Source: Oscillospiraceae bacterium (GTDB lineage Bacteria; Bacillota; Clostridia; Oscillospirales; Ruminococcaceae). From it: a DNA stretch of 64,000 nucleotides. Positions 8,071 through 15,409 of this stretch are shown here, piece after piece (the stretch's first letter is position 1; every line of letters starts with the position of its first letter). The notes below the pieces were generated by a model. The model ran no database searches. It was not told the DNA's origin and saw nothing but the letters and a program-made list of their open reading frames with translations. The stretch covers positions 46,720 to 110,719 of the forward strand of contig WRKM01000004.1 in NCBI GenBank assembly GCA_009778065.1, read 5' to 3'. A program made the position numbers and the translations under genes.

Positions 8071-8166
8071 ATGAACCAAAACCACGAAATCTATTTATTC
8101 GGTATGGTTACTAAAACTAACGGCTTTGCAACCCTATGTTGCGAAAATGCAAATGCAGGTTGGTAG
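8071..8166 (+). pseudogene. 5' remnant resembling a PfkB-family kinase
   Basis: A 31-codon reading frame behind AAAGGA begins MNQNHEIYLFGMVTKTNGF, which resembles the start of PfkB-type carbohydrate kinases (YLYGM...T..FLL), then stops after FATLCCENANAGW. Only the start is recognisable, so identity is tentative. It fits the local pattern of genes cut down to their ends. The bases from 7992 to 8228 hold nothing else I can identify. Confidence 0.35.
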
Positions 8167-8228
8167 AACGCAACTTAATTTTTGGGATATAATAAAATTA
8201 CCAAATTTATAAAAAGGAGTTTTTTATT

Positions 8229-8771
8229 ATGAGTTTTTCTGAAAATCTTAAAAAAATAAGAATGGAAAAAAATCTTTCACAAGAACAATTGGCGGAAATG
8301 ACAGGCGTGTCAAGGCAGGCGGTTTCCAAATGGGAACAGGGCAACGGTTATCCCGAAACTGAAAAATTAATTAATATTGCAAAAACATTAGACGTATCGT
8401 TGGACACATTGTTGCTTGACAAATTATGCGTTAAAGAGACTAAAGAGCAAAATCAACCTTTTTATACCGGAGAAAGAAGAATCACTATCCGGTCCGGCGA
8501 AACTATGTCCTCTTACTATAAGTTTTCAATTCAAAAAAATTATTTTCCGGGTAAAAACGGACCCAAATACGCTCTTTGCGGTACAGACAAGAGCGGCTTT
8601 TTTGGGGACAACCTCGATTCCTTAGGCTGGTATGCTTCACAGGAAGATGCACAGAAAGAGTTAAGTGAAATATACAAAGCTATATTGGACGGAGAATCGG
8701 TGTATGAGATTAAATATCATGCAAAAGTAAAGGTTAAAGCATTTGGTGTATTTCTTGATAACGAAGAATAG
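8229..8771 (+). CDS. XRE-family transcriptional regulator
   Basis: 180 residues. Residues 5-60 are a classic HTH_3/Cro-CI DNA-binding domain (LKKIRMEKNLSQEQLAEMTG, VSRQAVSKWEQGNGYPETEKL). The C-terminal ~110 residues (YYKFSIQKNYFPG, WYASQEDAQKELSEIYKAI) form a ligand or dimer domain I do not recognise. AAAAGGAG precedes the ATG. A TATAAT sits at 8188-8193 without a clear -35. Targets are unknown. It is the only DNA-binding regulator of this type in the array. Confidence 0.85.
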   Translation: MSFSENLKKIRMEKNLSQEQLAEMTGVSRQAVSKWEQGNGYPETEKLINIAKTLDVSLDTLLLDKLCVKETKEQNQPFYTGERRITIRSGETMSSYYKFSIQKNYFPGKNGPKYALCGTDKSGFFGDNLDSLGWYASQEDAQKELSEIYKAILDGESVYEIKYHAKVKVKAFGVFLDNEE

Positions 8772-8784
8772 GAGGATATAAACT

Positions 8785-8973
8785 ATGTCAAACTGTAAAG
8801 AAAACAAATCAATGAAATGCCCGTGTACATATTCATGTTCACGGCGCGGCAAATGTTGCGAATGTGTAGCATATCACACAGGTTCGGGCGAGTTCCCCGC
8901 TTGCTTTTTCTCGGAAGCGGTAGAACGGCAATACGACCGCAGTTTTGCGGCGTTGGTTAAGGATAGGAAGTAG
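8785..8973 (+). CDS. small cysteine-rich protein (DUF6485-like)
   Basis: 62 residues with nine Cys, most in the pattern CPC-x4-CSRRGKCCECVAYH and a later PACFF, matching the short DUF6485 family as I recall it. Likely a metal-binding (zinc or cluster) domain; role unknown. AGGAGG precedes the ATG, 13 bases after the XRE regulator. A diverged relative lies at 13834. Confidence 0.75.
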   Translation: MSNCKENKSMKCPCTYSCSRRGKCCECVAYHTGSGEFPACFFSEAVERQYDRSFAALVKDRK

Positions 8974-8980
8974 GTTTATC

Positions 8981-9240
8981 ATGCCTAAAAACCACGAAAA
9001 ACCCTTGGCGATGTCAATGCACCGTCAACCATCGCAACTCGAAAAGAATTAATAAACTACTGCTTGACATTCCCCGCCGCCTATGAGGATTGCCCATTCG
9101 AGAGCGACTCAGCCATTCCGATAACGGAAAGTGGGTACTCATACGGCACAGGGCGAACAGAAAAGGCTTCGCTCACATTTATGAGCGAAACGGCAAACTC
9201 TGTATAAATCTGAAATGCGAACCGCACGAACAAATAAACG
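8981..9240 (+). pseudogene. chimeric remnant: Imm5-like start joined to MmcQ-like start
   Basis: From ATG 8981 the DNA follows the start of the Imm5-like gene for about 65 bases (CTTGGCGATGTCAATGCACC) but is frameshifted. Near 9037-9045 it switches to the start of an MmcQ/YjbR gene (ELINYCLTFPAAYEDCPFES) and continues to LCINLKCEP near 9225, with a further frame slip near 9090. The MmcQ second half is absent. The joint occurs where both parents share CGA/AGA...AATTAAT-like bases. Confidence 0.75.
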
Positions 9241-9257
9241 CGAAAGGGGTGACCGCA

Positions 9258-10568
9258 ATGCTATTTAATTTTCCCGAAGAACGTAACCGAATCGAATACA
9301 AATCTCAAGTACCGGACGATTTTGAGGAAACCGTAGTGGCGTTACTCAACTATTCCGAGGGCGGCGAGATATACGTTGGCATTGACGATAAGGCGAAAGC
9401 CATTGTCGGCGTGGAAAATCTCGACCTTGTCCAGAGGCAGATTACCGACAGAATCAAGAACAACATTCGACCGCACACGCTCGGTCTGTTTGATATTCTT
9501 ATAGAAAAGATTGACAGCGTTGGGGTCATTAAGGTTGTCGTTTCCAGCGGCATTGACAAGCCGTATTATTTACGTAGAAAAGGAATGTCCCCGGAGGGCT
9601 GTTTTATCCGCATTGGCAGTTCCAACCAACATATGACCAAAGAGCAAATAGAAGCGATGTACGCCAAGCGCATACCGCTTCACCTGAGCAATATGCGTTC
9701 TCCAAGGCAAAATCTCGCATTCAAGCAGCTTGAGATTTACTATTCCGAGCAGAAGCTGAAATTCAACGATGAATTCTTAGCCTCGTTGGACTTGCTTGAC
9801 AATGGCGGGCGGTTCAATTACGCCGCCTATCTTTTGGCGGACGAAAACGGTGTGTCAATCAAGGTTGCTAAATATGCGGGAACGACAAAAGTAGACTTGG
9901 TTGAAAATGAGGAATACGGTTATCGTTGCCTTATTACGGCGACGAATCGCGTTTTGGAAAAACTCCGAGTGGAGAACAAGACGTTTGCGAAAGTTACTGC
10001 CCAAAAAAGACTTGAGCGGCAGATGGTTGACGAACTCGCTCTGAAAGAAGCCGTCATCAACGCTATCGTCCATAACGACTACAGCCGTGAAGTGCCTCCG
10101 GTGGTGGAAATTTTCTCCGACAGAATCACCATCACATCCTATGGCGGATTGCCGCAGGGACTCAGCCGCGAGAACTTTTTCCGTTGCCGCTCCATGCCGC
10201 GTAACCGTGAACTTATGAGGGTATTTAAGGATGTCGACCTCGTGGAGCAGCTCGGCTCCGGTATGAGCCGAATTCTTGATGTTTACGACCAGTCGATTTT
10301 TACCTTCGAAGACAATTTTTTGATTGTGTCATTTCCGTTCGCAGAAGGTTTTACGTTGCCACATGGCAATGTAAATGGCAACGGAACTGAAGAGGTAATT
10401 TTGAATTGCGTCCGGCAAAACCCAAAATTCACATTAGAAAAAATTGCCGAGAATACCGGTTTCTCAAAGCGAACAGTGTCTCGACAAATGAAAACGCTCC
10501 AAGAAGCCGGCATTATCCGGCGAGTAGGCTCATCTAAAACCGGGTATTGGGAATTTATTCAGGAGTGA
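9258..10568 (+). CDS. AlbA_2/Schlafen-type ATP-binding regulator with winged helix
   Basis: ATG 9258 (MLFNFPEERNRIEYKSQVPD) behind AAAGGGG is the likely start; the 56 codons before it are leftover MmcQ sequence that happens to be in frame. 436 residues: AlbA_2 domain about 8-130 (VVALLNYSEGGEIYVGIDD), GHKL-type ATPase segment about 250-345 (LKEAVINAIVHNDYS, ITSYGGLP, NRELMRVFKDVDLVEQLGSGM), and a C-terminal winged helix (FTLEKIAENTGFSKRTVSRQ). Family members are putative transcriptional regulators or tRNA/DNA-acting proteins of unknown target. Confidence 0.85.
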   Translation: MLFNFPEERNRIEYKSQVPDDFEETVVALLNYSEGGEIYVGIDDKAKAIVGVENLDLVQRQITDRIKNNIRPHTLGLFDILIEKIDSVGVIKVVVSSGIDKPYYLRRKGMSPEGCFIRIGSSNQHMTKEQIEAMYAKRIPLHLSNMRSPRQNLAFKQLEIYYSEQKLKFNDEFLASLDLLDNGGRFNYAAYLLADENGVSIKVAKYAGTTKVDLVENEEYGYRCLITATNRVLEKLRVENKTFAKVTAQKRLERQMVDELALKEAVINAIVHNDYSREVPPVVEIFSDRITITSYGGLPQGLSRENFFRCRSMPRNRELMRVFKDVDLVEQLGSGMSRILDVYDQSIFTFEDNFLIVSFPFAEGFTLPHGNVNGNGTEEVILNCVRQNPKFTLEKIAENTGFSKRTVSRQMKTLQEAGIIRRVGSSKTGYWEFIQE

Positions 10569-10623
10569 GAACAAAAATCGCTGCTGTGTTTTTCGTTTTG
10601 TGGCGACCGAAAGGCGGTGCGGT

Positions 10624-10777
10624 TTGACGCGCCAAGAGCTTATAGACTACTGTTTAACATACCCTGCCGCCTACGAGGACTACCCGTCCGATAATGACTC
10701 CGCTAATTCCGATGTTGAAACGGCAGGTTGAGATGAATTACGAACTTGTGAAACCGAAATTGGAAAGAAGGAAGTAA
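10624..10777 (+). pseudogene. internally deleted MmcQ/YjbR remnant
   Basis: TTG 10624 opens TRQELIDYCLTYPAAYEDYP as in the intact MmcQ gene at 11637. After SANSD the middle (about 200 bases) is missing, and a shifted frame resumes with LKRQVEMNYELVKPKLERRK and its own TAA at 10777. Both ends of the gene survive. Bases 10569-10623 hold no other feature. Confidence 0.85.
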
Positions 10778-10781
10778 AAAC

Positions 10782-11426
10782 ATGAACTATAAAAAAGTAT
10801 CATTGGAAAACTGGAAGCGCGGCGAAATTTTCAAGCATTTTATTGAAAATCTACGCTGTGTGATTAATATTACTGCTGATATAAATGTGAGTAGTTTAAG
10901 AGGGTTCTGCAAGTCCGAAAATTATAGGTTTTATCCTACTTTTATTTATATTGTGACAAAGGTAATTAACAGTCGCGATGAATTTAAAATGGGGTATGAT
11001 GAAGACGGAGATTTAATTTTATGGGACGAGGTTTTTCCGTTGTATACAGTGTTCAATTCCGAGAGCGAAATGCTAACTCGTTTAGTCACTGCGTATTCGT
11101 CCGATTTTCAAACTTTTTACGGGCAAATTATTGATGACATGGAAAAACAAAAAAGCAATTGCGATATTCAATTTCCTCAAAAAGAGCGAAATGTTTTTGA
11201 CGTTTCGTGCTTGCCTTGGTTACATTATAAATCCTGTGACCTGCACGTTTTTGACAGCGGAACATACTTGGCACCTTTCGTAAGTTGGGGAAAATATGAG
11301 AAACAAAACGGTGAGTATAAAATGCCTCTTACCATGCAGATTCACCATGCAGTCGCCGATGGATTCCACATTTCGAGATTTTTTGAGGATGTGCAATTTC
11401 AAATTGAGTGTTTTAAAGGGGGGTAA
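10782..11426 (+). CDS. chloramphenicol O-acetyltransferase-like protein (CAT type A)
   Basis: 214 residues, full length for the trimeric CAT family. The active-site block is HHAVADGFHISRFF near residue 190 (family HHAVCDGFH, first-position His catalytic). Other landmarks are FYPTFIYIVTKVIN and PLYTVFNSE. A cytoplasmic enzyme of this family acetylates chloramphenicol or a related alcohol with acetyl-CoA. Resistance is not implied, since many chromosomal relatives have other substrates. ATG lies 4 bases after the MmcQ remnant whose GGAAAGAAGGAAG end provides the ribosome site. Confidence 0.85.
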   Translation: MNYKKVSLENWKRGEIFKHFIENLRCVINITADINVSSLRGFCKSENYRFYPTFIYIVTKVINSRDEFKMGYDEDGDLILWDEVFPLYTVFNSESEMLTRLVTAYSSDFQTFYGQIIDDMEKQKSNCDIQFPQKERNVFDVSCLPWLHYKSCDLHVFDSGTYLAPFVSWGKYEKQNGEYKMPLTMQIHHAVADGFHISRFFEDVQFQIECFKGG

Positions 11427-11504
11427 GTTTGAAAGAACCGGTGCAAATCGGGGAAACCGAAACTTTCAAACAGCACATTCGTGAAGAAAGGACATGCTAA
11501 AAAT

Positions 11505-11632
11505 ATGAAATTTAAATCAAAAGTTGACTGGTGGATGCACATTTGTTTGGTGCGGCTTATATTTCGCCGCAAAATAAACAAGAATTTTTACGATTGCTAC
11601 AAGAAAAATTATTAGAAAAGGAACGATTCTAA
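11505..11632 (+). pseudogene. internally deleted bPH_4 remnant
   Basis: ATG 11505 begins MKFKSKVDWWMHI, nearly the same as the gene at 701. After about 15 codons the middle (roughly 300 bases) is gone. The DNA then matches the end of the PH domain in another frame (AAYISPQNKQEFLRLLQEK) and stops at 11632. Start and stop are kept. Between the CAT gene and this remnant an unassigned 23-codon frame (11429-11500, TTG start) is visible. Confidence 0.85.
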
Positions 11633-11636
11633 CTCT

Positions 11637-12002
11637 ATGAACCGACAAGAACTAATTAACCACTGCCTGACATTCCCCGCCGCCTACGAGGACTACCCAT
11701 TCGACAACGACTCCGCACATTCCGATGACGGAAAGTGGTTGCTCATGCGGCACAGGGCGAACAGAAAAGGTTTTGCTCACATTTATGAGCGAAACGGTAA
11801 GTTGTGCATAAATCTAAAATGTGAACCGCTTGAAGCCGATTTTCTGCGGAAAGCGTTCAAGGACGTAACTCCGGGTTGGCACATGAATAAAACTCATTGG
11901 AACACGGTTTATTTGAACGGTGATGTTTCTGATGATGAGTTGAAACGACAGATTGAGATGAGTTACGAACTCGTGAAACCGAAAGCGAGGAAACAAAAAT
12001 GA
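11637..12002 (+). CDS. MmcQ/YjbR-family protein (intact copy)
   Basis: 121 residues, normal length for MmcQ/YjbR (DUF419), a small protein with a CyaY-like fold and presumed DNA-binding surface, function unsettled. Landmarks: RQELINHCLTFPAAYEDYPF, RHRANRKGFAHIYERNGKL, INLKCEPLEADFLRKAF, TPGWHMNKTHWNTVYL. It is the parent-like full copy for the fragments at 8981, 10624 and 14019. The codons for KARKQK contain GAGGAAAC, which served as ribosome site for a methyltransferase start just after it. Confidence 0.85.
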   Translation: MNRQELINHCLTFPAAYEDYPFDNDSAHSDDGKWLLMRHRANRKGFAHIYERNGKLCINLKCEPLEADFLRKAFKDVTPGWHMNKTHWNTVYLNGDVSDDELKRQIEMSYELVKPKARKQK

Positions 12003-12037
12003 TTAATTTAGACCATGTTGACAGCGGTAAGAAATGA
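11999..12037 (+). pseudogene. 13-codon stub of a methyltransferase start
   Basis: ATG 11999 reads MINLDHVDSGKK then stops. It is the beginning of the methyltransferase whose full copy starts at 14061 (VINLDHVDSGKSWDFG). The 80 bases around both, including the end of MmcQ, match, showing that an MmcQ-methyltransferase neighbour pair was copied and one copy cut. Confidence 0.8.
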
Positions 12038-12051
12038 AAAATTATTTTTAA

Positions 12052-12088
12052 ATATGACATACTATTGTCATATATCCCGTGTTATGAT
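12052..12088 (+). promoter_or_regulatory. promoter with palindromic operator (copy 1)
   Basis: ATATGACA (12052-12059) and TGTCATAT (12066-12073) form a perfect inverted repeat with a 6-base centre. An extended -10 TGTTATGAT ends at 12088, and the -35 position falls inside the palindrome, where no -35 consensus is present. The same module, down to GAGAAGAAAAGGAG after the -10, recurs at 14986. It drives the oxidase gene at 12111. Confidence 0.65.
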
Positions 12089-12110
12089 GAGAAGAAAAAG
12101 GAGTCTTGAC

Positions 12111-12539
12111 ATGGAAAAATTCATTACGAAAGCAAGCGAAATTATCAAGGAAAGAACGGCATCAGGCGAATATAAAAATCAATATTGCGTTCTCGCGCAG
12201 GAGGATTTGGACGGTTGCTTGACCGCCGCTGTTATCACACCGTCTAAGTCGGAAGGTATTAGGCAACTCACATTTTGCTCAGGCACCCTGAGCAATTGGG
12301 CGAAACGCGCCGAGCGTGACAACCGCGCCGCAGTCTGCTTTTCGTCCGAGGAGTACAGCATAACTTTAAGAGGAAAACTTGAAGTTTTAACCGATGATGC
12401 AAGTAAGCGGGAAAACTGGTATAGTGGCTTGGAAAACCACTTTTCAGGTGCAGACGACCCGAATTATTGCGTGTTACGGTTTACCACCGAGAAGTACAAG
12501 TTGTTTGTCGATTGGGAAGAAACAGAGGGGTGTTTGTAA
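12111..12539 (+). CDS. pyridoxamine 5'-phosphate oxidase-like protein
   Basis: ATG 12111 behind AAAAGGAG; 142 residues. A split-barrel flavin-binding fold: SGEYKNQYCVLAQEDLDGCL, TFCSGTLSNWAKRAERDNRA, AAVCFSSEEYSITLRGKLEV, and PNYCVLRFTTEKYKLFVDWE near the end. Members of this general-stress/PNPOx-like group bind FMN, F420 or heme and reduce or oxidise unknown substrates; this is not a vitamin B6 enzyme by itself. It has its own promoter-operator and is followed by the isochorismatase gene after 3 bases. Confidence 0.8.
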   Translation: MEKFITKASEIIKERTASGEYKNQYCVLAQEDLDGCLTAAVITPSKSEGIRQLTFCSGTLSNWAKRAERDNRAAVCFSSEEYSITLRGKLEVLTDDASKRENWYSGLENHFSGADDPNYCVLRFTTEKYKLFVDWEETEGCL

Positions 12540-12542
12540 AAA

Positions 12543-13034
12543 ATGCAAAACGAGAAAAAAGCCTTAGTTATCATCGACATTCAAAACGACATCACTAAAA
12601 ATTACAAAGAAATCATAGACAATATTAACAAGGCTGTCGATTGGGCGGTCGCTCAAAATATTCATGTCGTTTATATTCGGCATGAGAATTTATCAGCAGG
12701 TACAAGGACTTTTAAACCCAATACCAAAGGGGTTGAATTGGTTTCGGATATGAAGATAGTGTCAGAAAATATTTTCACAAAATCCAAAACAAACGCTTTA
12801 ACAAGTGAGGAATTTGCGGACTTTATCGGTAAAAATGAAATCTGTGACTTCTATATAGCGGGAGCGGATGCTGTCGCTTGTGTTAAATCGACCTGCTACA
12901 ACTTGCGTAAATCGGATTATGGCGTTACTGTTTTATCGGATTGTATTACGAGTTATGATAAGAGGAAAATTGACGAAATGTTGCGTTATTATGCAAGTAA
13001 GGGTTGCAAAATAGTTAGTGTTGATGTGCTGTGA
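12543..13034 (+). CDS. isochorismatase-family cysteine hydrolase
   Basis: 163 residues. The catalytic triad of the family is visible: Asp in VIIDIQNDI (residues 9-17), Lys in FTKSKTNAL and Cys in ADAVACVKSTCYN near residue 118. The family cleaves amides or enol ethers such as nicotinamide, isochorismate or N-carbamoyl compounds; the substrate here cannot be named. GAGGGGTG at the end of the preceding gene is the ribosome site, so the two are co-translated. Confidence 0.85.
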   Translation: MQNEKKALVIIDIQNDITKNYKEIIDNINKAVDWAVAQNIHVVYIRHENLSAGTRTFKPNTKGVELVSDMKIVSENIFTKSKTNALTSEEFADFIGKNEICDFYIAGADAVACVKSTCYNLRKSDYGVTVLSDCITSYDKRKIDEMLRYYASKGCKIVSVDVL

Positions 13035-13060
13035 TTTCAGAAAGTATGTGAGGCGAAAAA

Positions 13061-13693
13061 ATGCCGATTGATTTCAAGAAAACTCGCAAAGACCTCTACC
13101 AACCTAAAACCACTCCGGCTGTCATTGACGTGCCGGAGATGGTGTTCATTATGGTGGACGGCACGGGCAACCCGAATGTCAGTGAAGAATACAAATCTGC
13201 GTTAGAAATTCTTTACGGACTTTCGTACACGATTAAAATGAGCAACAAATCTGTTATGGAATATGTCGTACCGCCGCTTGAGGGGTTGTGGTGGCTGAAT
13301 GACAGCTCTGAGGAGTGGTACAAGGATAAGGGCAAATACTGTTGGACTGCGATGATTCGGCAGCCGGATTTTATTACTACTGATATTTTTGAAGCGGCAA
13401 AGGCGAAACTTGACACGAAAAAGCCGCAACTTGACATATCTAAAGCGAGGCTCGAAAAGTTTACAGAGGGGCTTTGCGTTCAAGCAATGCACATAGGTTC
13501 GTATGACGATGAACCTCGCACAAACGCTGTAATCATGCAGTTTATCGCCGAAAATAACTATGTCAGCGACATAAGCGATAACCGCCAGCCCGGCTCGGGT
13601 CGTCGGCATCATGAAATTTATCTGAACGACCCACGCAAAACCGCACCGGAGAAGCTGAAAACTATAATTCGTGTTCCGGTTAAAAATCAATGA
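13061..13693 (+). CDS. GyrI-like small-molecule-binding protein
   Basis: 210 residues behind GTGAGGCG. The start MPIDFKKTRKDLYQP, then VPEMVFIMVDGTGNPN, YTIKMSNKSVMEYVVPPLEG and ENNYVSDISDNRQPGSGRRH are typical of stand-alone GyrI-like (SHS2, two-repeat) proteins. These bind hydrophobic or cationic small molecules, and some hydrolyse cyclopropanoid toxins. No attached DNA-binding domain, so it is a sensor, trap or enzyme rather than a regulator. Confidence 0.85.
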   Translation: MPIDFKKTRKDLYQPKTTPAVIDVPEMVFIMVDGTGNPNVSEEYKSALEILYGLSYTIKMSNKSVMEYVVPPLEGLWWLNDSSEEWYKDKGKYCWTAMIRQPDFITTDIFEAAKAKLDTKKPQLDISKARLEKFTEGLCVQAMHIGSYDDEPRTNAVIMQFIAENNYVSDISDNRQPGSGRRHHEIYLNDPRKTAPEKLKTIIRVPVKNQ

Positions 13694-13709
13694 AAGGTAT
13701 CACAAACAC

Positions 13710-13831
13710 ATGAAATATGAATGGCTCGAATCCCACGCTACGTCCAAAAAAGGCATGTACAAAGAGTAGAAACAGGGCGGTTTTACAGCAATTTAGAGCG
13801 GGTTAAGAGCGAGATTGAGAGGAGAATATAA
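13710..13831 (+). pseudogene. chimeric remnant: MmcQ-type start joined to oxidase tail
   Basis: ATG 13710 reads MKYEWLESHATSKKGMYKE and stops at 13769, like the start of a second MmcQ/YjbR subtype. Immediately after it, from 13768, 27 bases equal the end of the PNPOx gene at 15399 (AACAGGGCGGTTTTACAGCA), read as GRFYSNLERVKSEIERRI with TAA ending at 13831. A start of one gene joined to the end of another. Confidence 0.7.
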
Positions 13832-13833
13832 GT

Positions 13834-14022
13834 ATGAACTGCCCAAACGTAAAAGAATGTTGTTGCCCGAAAGTTGATTGTCCGAACTTTGGCAAATGCT
13901 GTAACTGTGTAGTCAAGCACCGTGAAACTGACAGTTTACCGTTTTGCTTGTTCAAAAACAATGACGGCGATAAAAGTGTGTCTGCGTATTATCGAAAACT
14001 AAAAGAAAGATTTGAGGTATGA
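13834..14022 (+). CDS. small cysteine-rich protein (DUF6485-related)
   Basis: 62 residues, ten Cys: CPNVKECCCPKVDCPNFGKC, CNCVVKHRE, then LPFCLF. Related to the protein at 8785 by the CP-x-FGKCC(E/N)CV pattern but diverged. A metal site is likely. GAGAGGAG, inside the oxidase-tail remnant, serves as ribosome site. Its stop overlaps an ATG at 14019 that opens leftover MmcQ sequence in frame with the methyltransferase. Confidence 0.7.
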   Translation: MNCPNVKECCCPKVDCPNFGKCCNCVVKHRETDSLPFCLFKNNDGDKSVSAYYRKLKERFEV

Positions 14023-14060
14023 CTTATGAAAAATTTGAAACCGAAAGTGAGGAAACAAAA

Positions 14061-14849
14061 GTGATTAATTTAGACCATGTTGATAGCGGTAAGAGTTGGG
14101 ACTTTGGTAAAGTGTCGCATGATTATGCAAAGTACCGCGACATTTATAATGAGCGATTTTTCAAAACGATTCTCAAATACAATATAGGAACCGAGGGACA
14201 GACTGTTCTCGATTTGGGAACCGGCAGCGGTGTTATTCCGCGGTATATGACGGCTTTAGTACCGAATACAAAGTGGATAGGCACGGACATTTCAGCAGAA
14301 CAAATAGAAGCAGCAAAATTATTAACCGACAACCCGAATATTAGTTACCTTGTTTGCCCCGCAAATCAAATTCCGTTTGCTGAAAACACTTTCAATGCGG
14401 TTACTGCTTGTCAGTGTTTTTGGTACTTTCCTGTGGAAACCACTATTCCCGAAATATACCGTGTTTTGAAAAAAGGCGGAAGATTTGCAATCCTTTCGAT
14501 GATTGGGCTACCGCGCGAAAGTGAGATTTTAGCGAAATCAGAGGAACTTGTTTTGAAGTATAACCCTAACTGGAACGGCAACGATTTTGACAGAGTAAAG
14601 CCATGTCCGCCCGACTGGTTAGATGAGAAATTCGCTGTTGTCGATTTGCAGGAATACGTTGAAGATTTAGAATTTACTCGCGAAAGTTGGTGCGGTCGTA
14701 TGAGAGCTTGCCGCGGTGTCGGCGCATCTTTGCCGCAGAATTTGATTGAGGAATACGACAAAGAACATTACGAGGCTTTATGTAAAATTACCTCTGAAAC
14801 TTTTACTATTCCGCATCAATGTATTTTTAAGATTTTTGAAAAAATATAA
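14061..14849 (+). CDS. class I SAM-dependent methyltransferase
   Basis: GTG 14061 with GAGGAA before it is the likely true start, by comparison with the ATG stub at 11999; the in-frame ATG 14019 adds 14 residues of frameshifted MmcQ tail. 262 residues. Motif I is VLDLGTGSGVIPRYM, post I is WIGTDISAEQIEAAK, then AFAENTFNAVTACQ-like core (IPFAENTFNAVTACQCFWYF) and VLKKGGRFAIL. Substrate unknown; the fold is the ubiE/Methyltransf_11 type. It runs into the glycosylase-tail remnant. Confidence 0.85.
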   Translation: MINLDHVDSGKSWDFGKVSHDYAKYRDIYNERFFKTILKYNIGTEGQTVLDLGTGSGVIPRYMTALVPNTKWIGTDISAEQIEAAKLLTDNPNISYLVCPANQIPFAENTFNAVTACQCFWYFPVETTIPEIYRVLKKGGRFAILSMIGLPRESEILAKSEELVLKYNPNWNGNDFDRVKPCPPDWLDEKFAVVDLQEYVEDLEFTRESWCGRMRACRGVGASLPQNLIEEYDKEHYEALCKITSETFTIPHQCIFKIFEKI

Positions 14850-14852
14850 ATC

Positions 14853-14970
14853 TAAATGTTTCAATGCAACCGCAAATCAAAAATATCACATTATGTCATC
14901 AACAAGTTCCGCTTATGCAGGAATGAATTTCAAGGAAAAGATTTCTATGTGGCGAAAAGAATTAAAGTAG
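14853..14970 (+). pseudogene. 3' remnant of a hypoxanthine-DNA glycosylase gene
   Basis: The last ~35 codons (KYHIMSSTSSAYAGMNFKEK and ISMWRKELK, TAG at 14970) match the end of the glycosylase at 7329 (YHIMPSTSSAYAGMNFKEK). No start and no catalytic part are present. It is a gene end left between the methyltransferase and the next promoter. Confidence 0.85.
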
Positions 14971-14985
14971 CAATACGTATAAACA

Positions 14986-15019
14986 TGACATACAGTTGTC
15001 AAGTTTATTATGGTATAAT
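14986..15019 (+). promoter_or_regulatory. promoter with palindromic operator (copy 2)
   Basis: TGACA (14986-14990), six bases, TGTCA (14997-15001), then 12 bases to an extended -10 TGGTATAAT ending at 15019. Geometry and flanks equal copy 1 at 12052, while the six central bases differ. It likely transcribes the six-gene run ridA to yigZ. A regulator bound here would cover the -35 position. Confidence 0.65.
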
Positions 15020-15040
15020 GAGAAGAAAAGGAGTTTTACT

Positions 15041-15409
15041 ATGTCAAAAATTGCAAGACGCGATATAAACGAGGAGTGGGCGCACGCCGGTATTGTAGAA
15101 GCGGGAGGTTTTGTTTACACAAGCTATTGCGTAGGTAATCTCGGCGGAACAATCGAGGAACAAATTAACGGAGCATTTAATCATTTAGAAGAGAGGTTAA
15201 GCAGTGTTGGATTGACCTTGGAATCGGTTGTAAAGTTAGATGCTTTATTCAAAAATATATGGGATATTCCGACAATGGAAAAAGTAATCAAAGAGAGATT
15301 TAACGGGAAATATCCTGCTCGAAAGTCAATTCAAACTGCGTTCGCACATGAAGACTTGTTGTTTCAAGTTGATGCTGTTGCATTTAGGGGGGAAGAACAT
15401 GATGCGTAA
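15041..15409 (+). CDS. RidA/YjgF-family protein
   Basis: ATG 15041 behind AAAAGGAG; 122 residues. A trimeric chorismate-mutase-like fold: AGIVEAGGFVYTSYCVGNLG, EEQINGAFNHLEERLSSVGL, VVKLDALFKNI and YPARKSIQTAF. RidA proteins hydrolyse reactive enamines and imines. The catalytic Arg that usually lies in the PAR(T/S) segment is present. The last ~10 bases overlap the next gene. Confidence 0.85.
   Translation: MSKIARRDINEEWAHAGIVEAGGFVYTSYCVGNLGGTIEEQINGAFNHLEERLSSVGLTLESVVKLDALFKNIWDIPTMEKVIKERFNGKYPARKSIQTAFAHEDLLFQVDAVAFRGEEHDA

Noticed and set aside
14019..14060. N-terminal extension of the methyltransferase
   Set aside because: The 14 codons are frameshifted MmcQ tail, and the 11999 stub shows the start at the position of GTG 14061.
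5495..14970. Insertion sequence or prophage as cause of the rearrangements
   Set aside because: No transposase, recombinase, phage gene, terminal inverted repeat or target duplication was seen.
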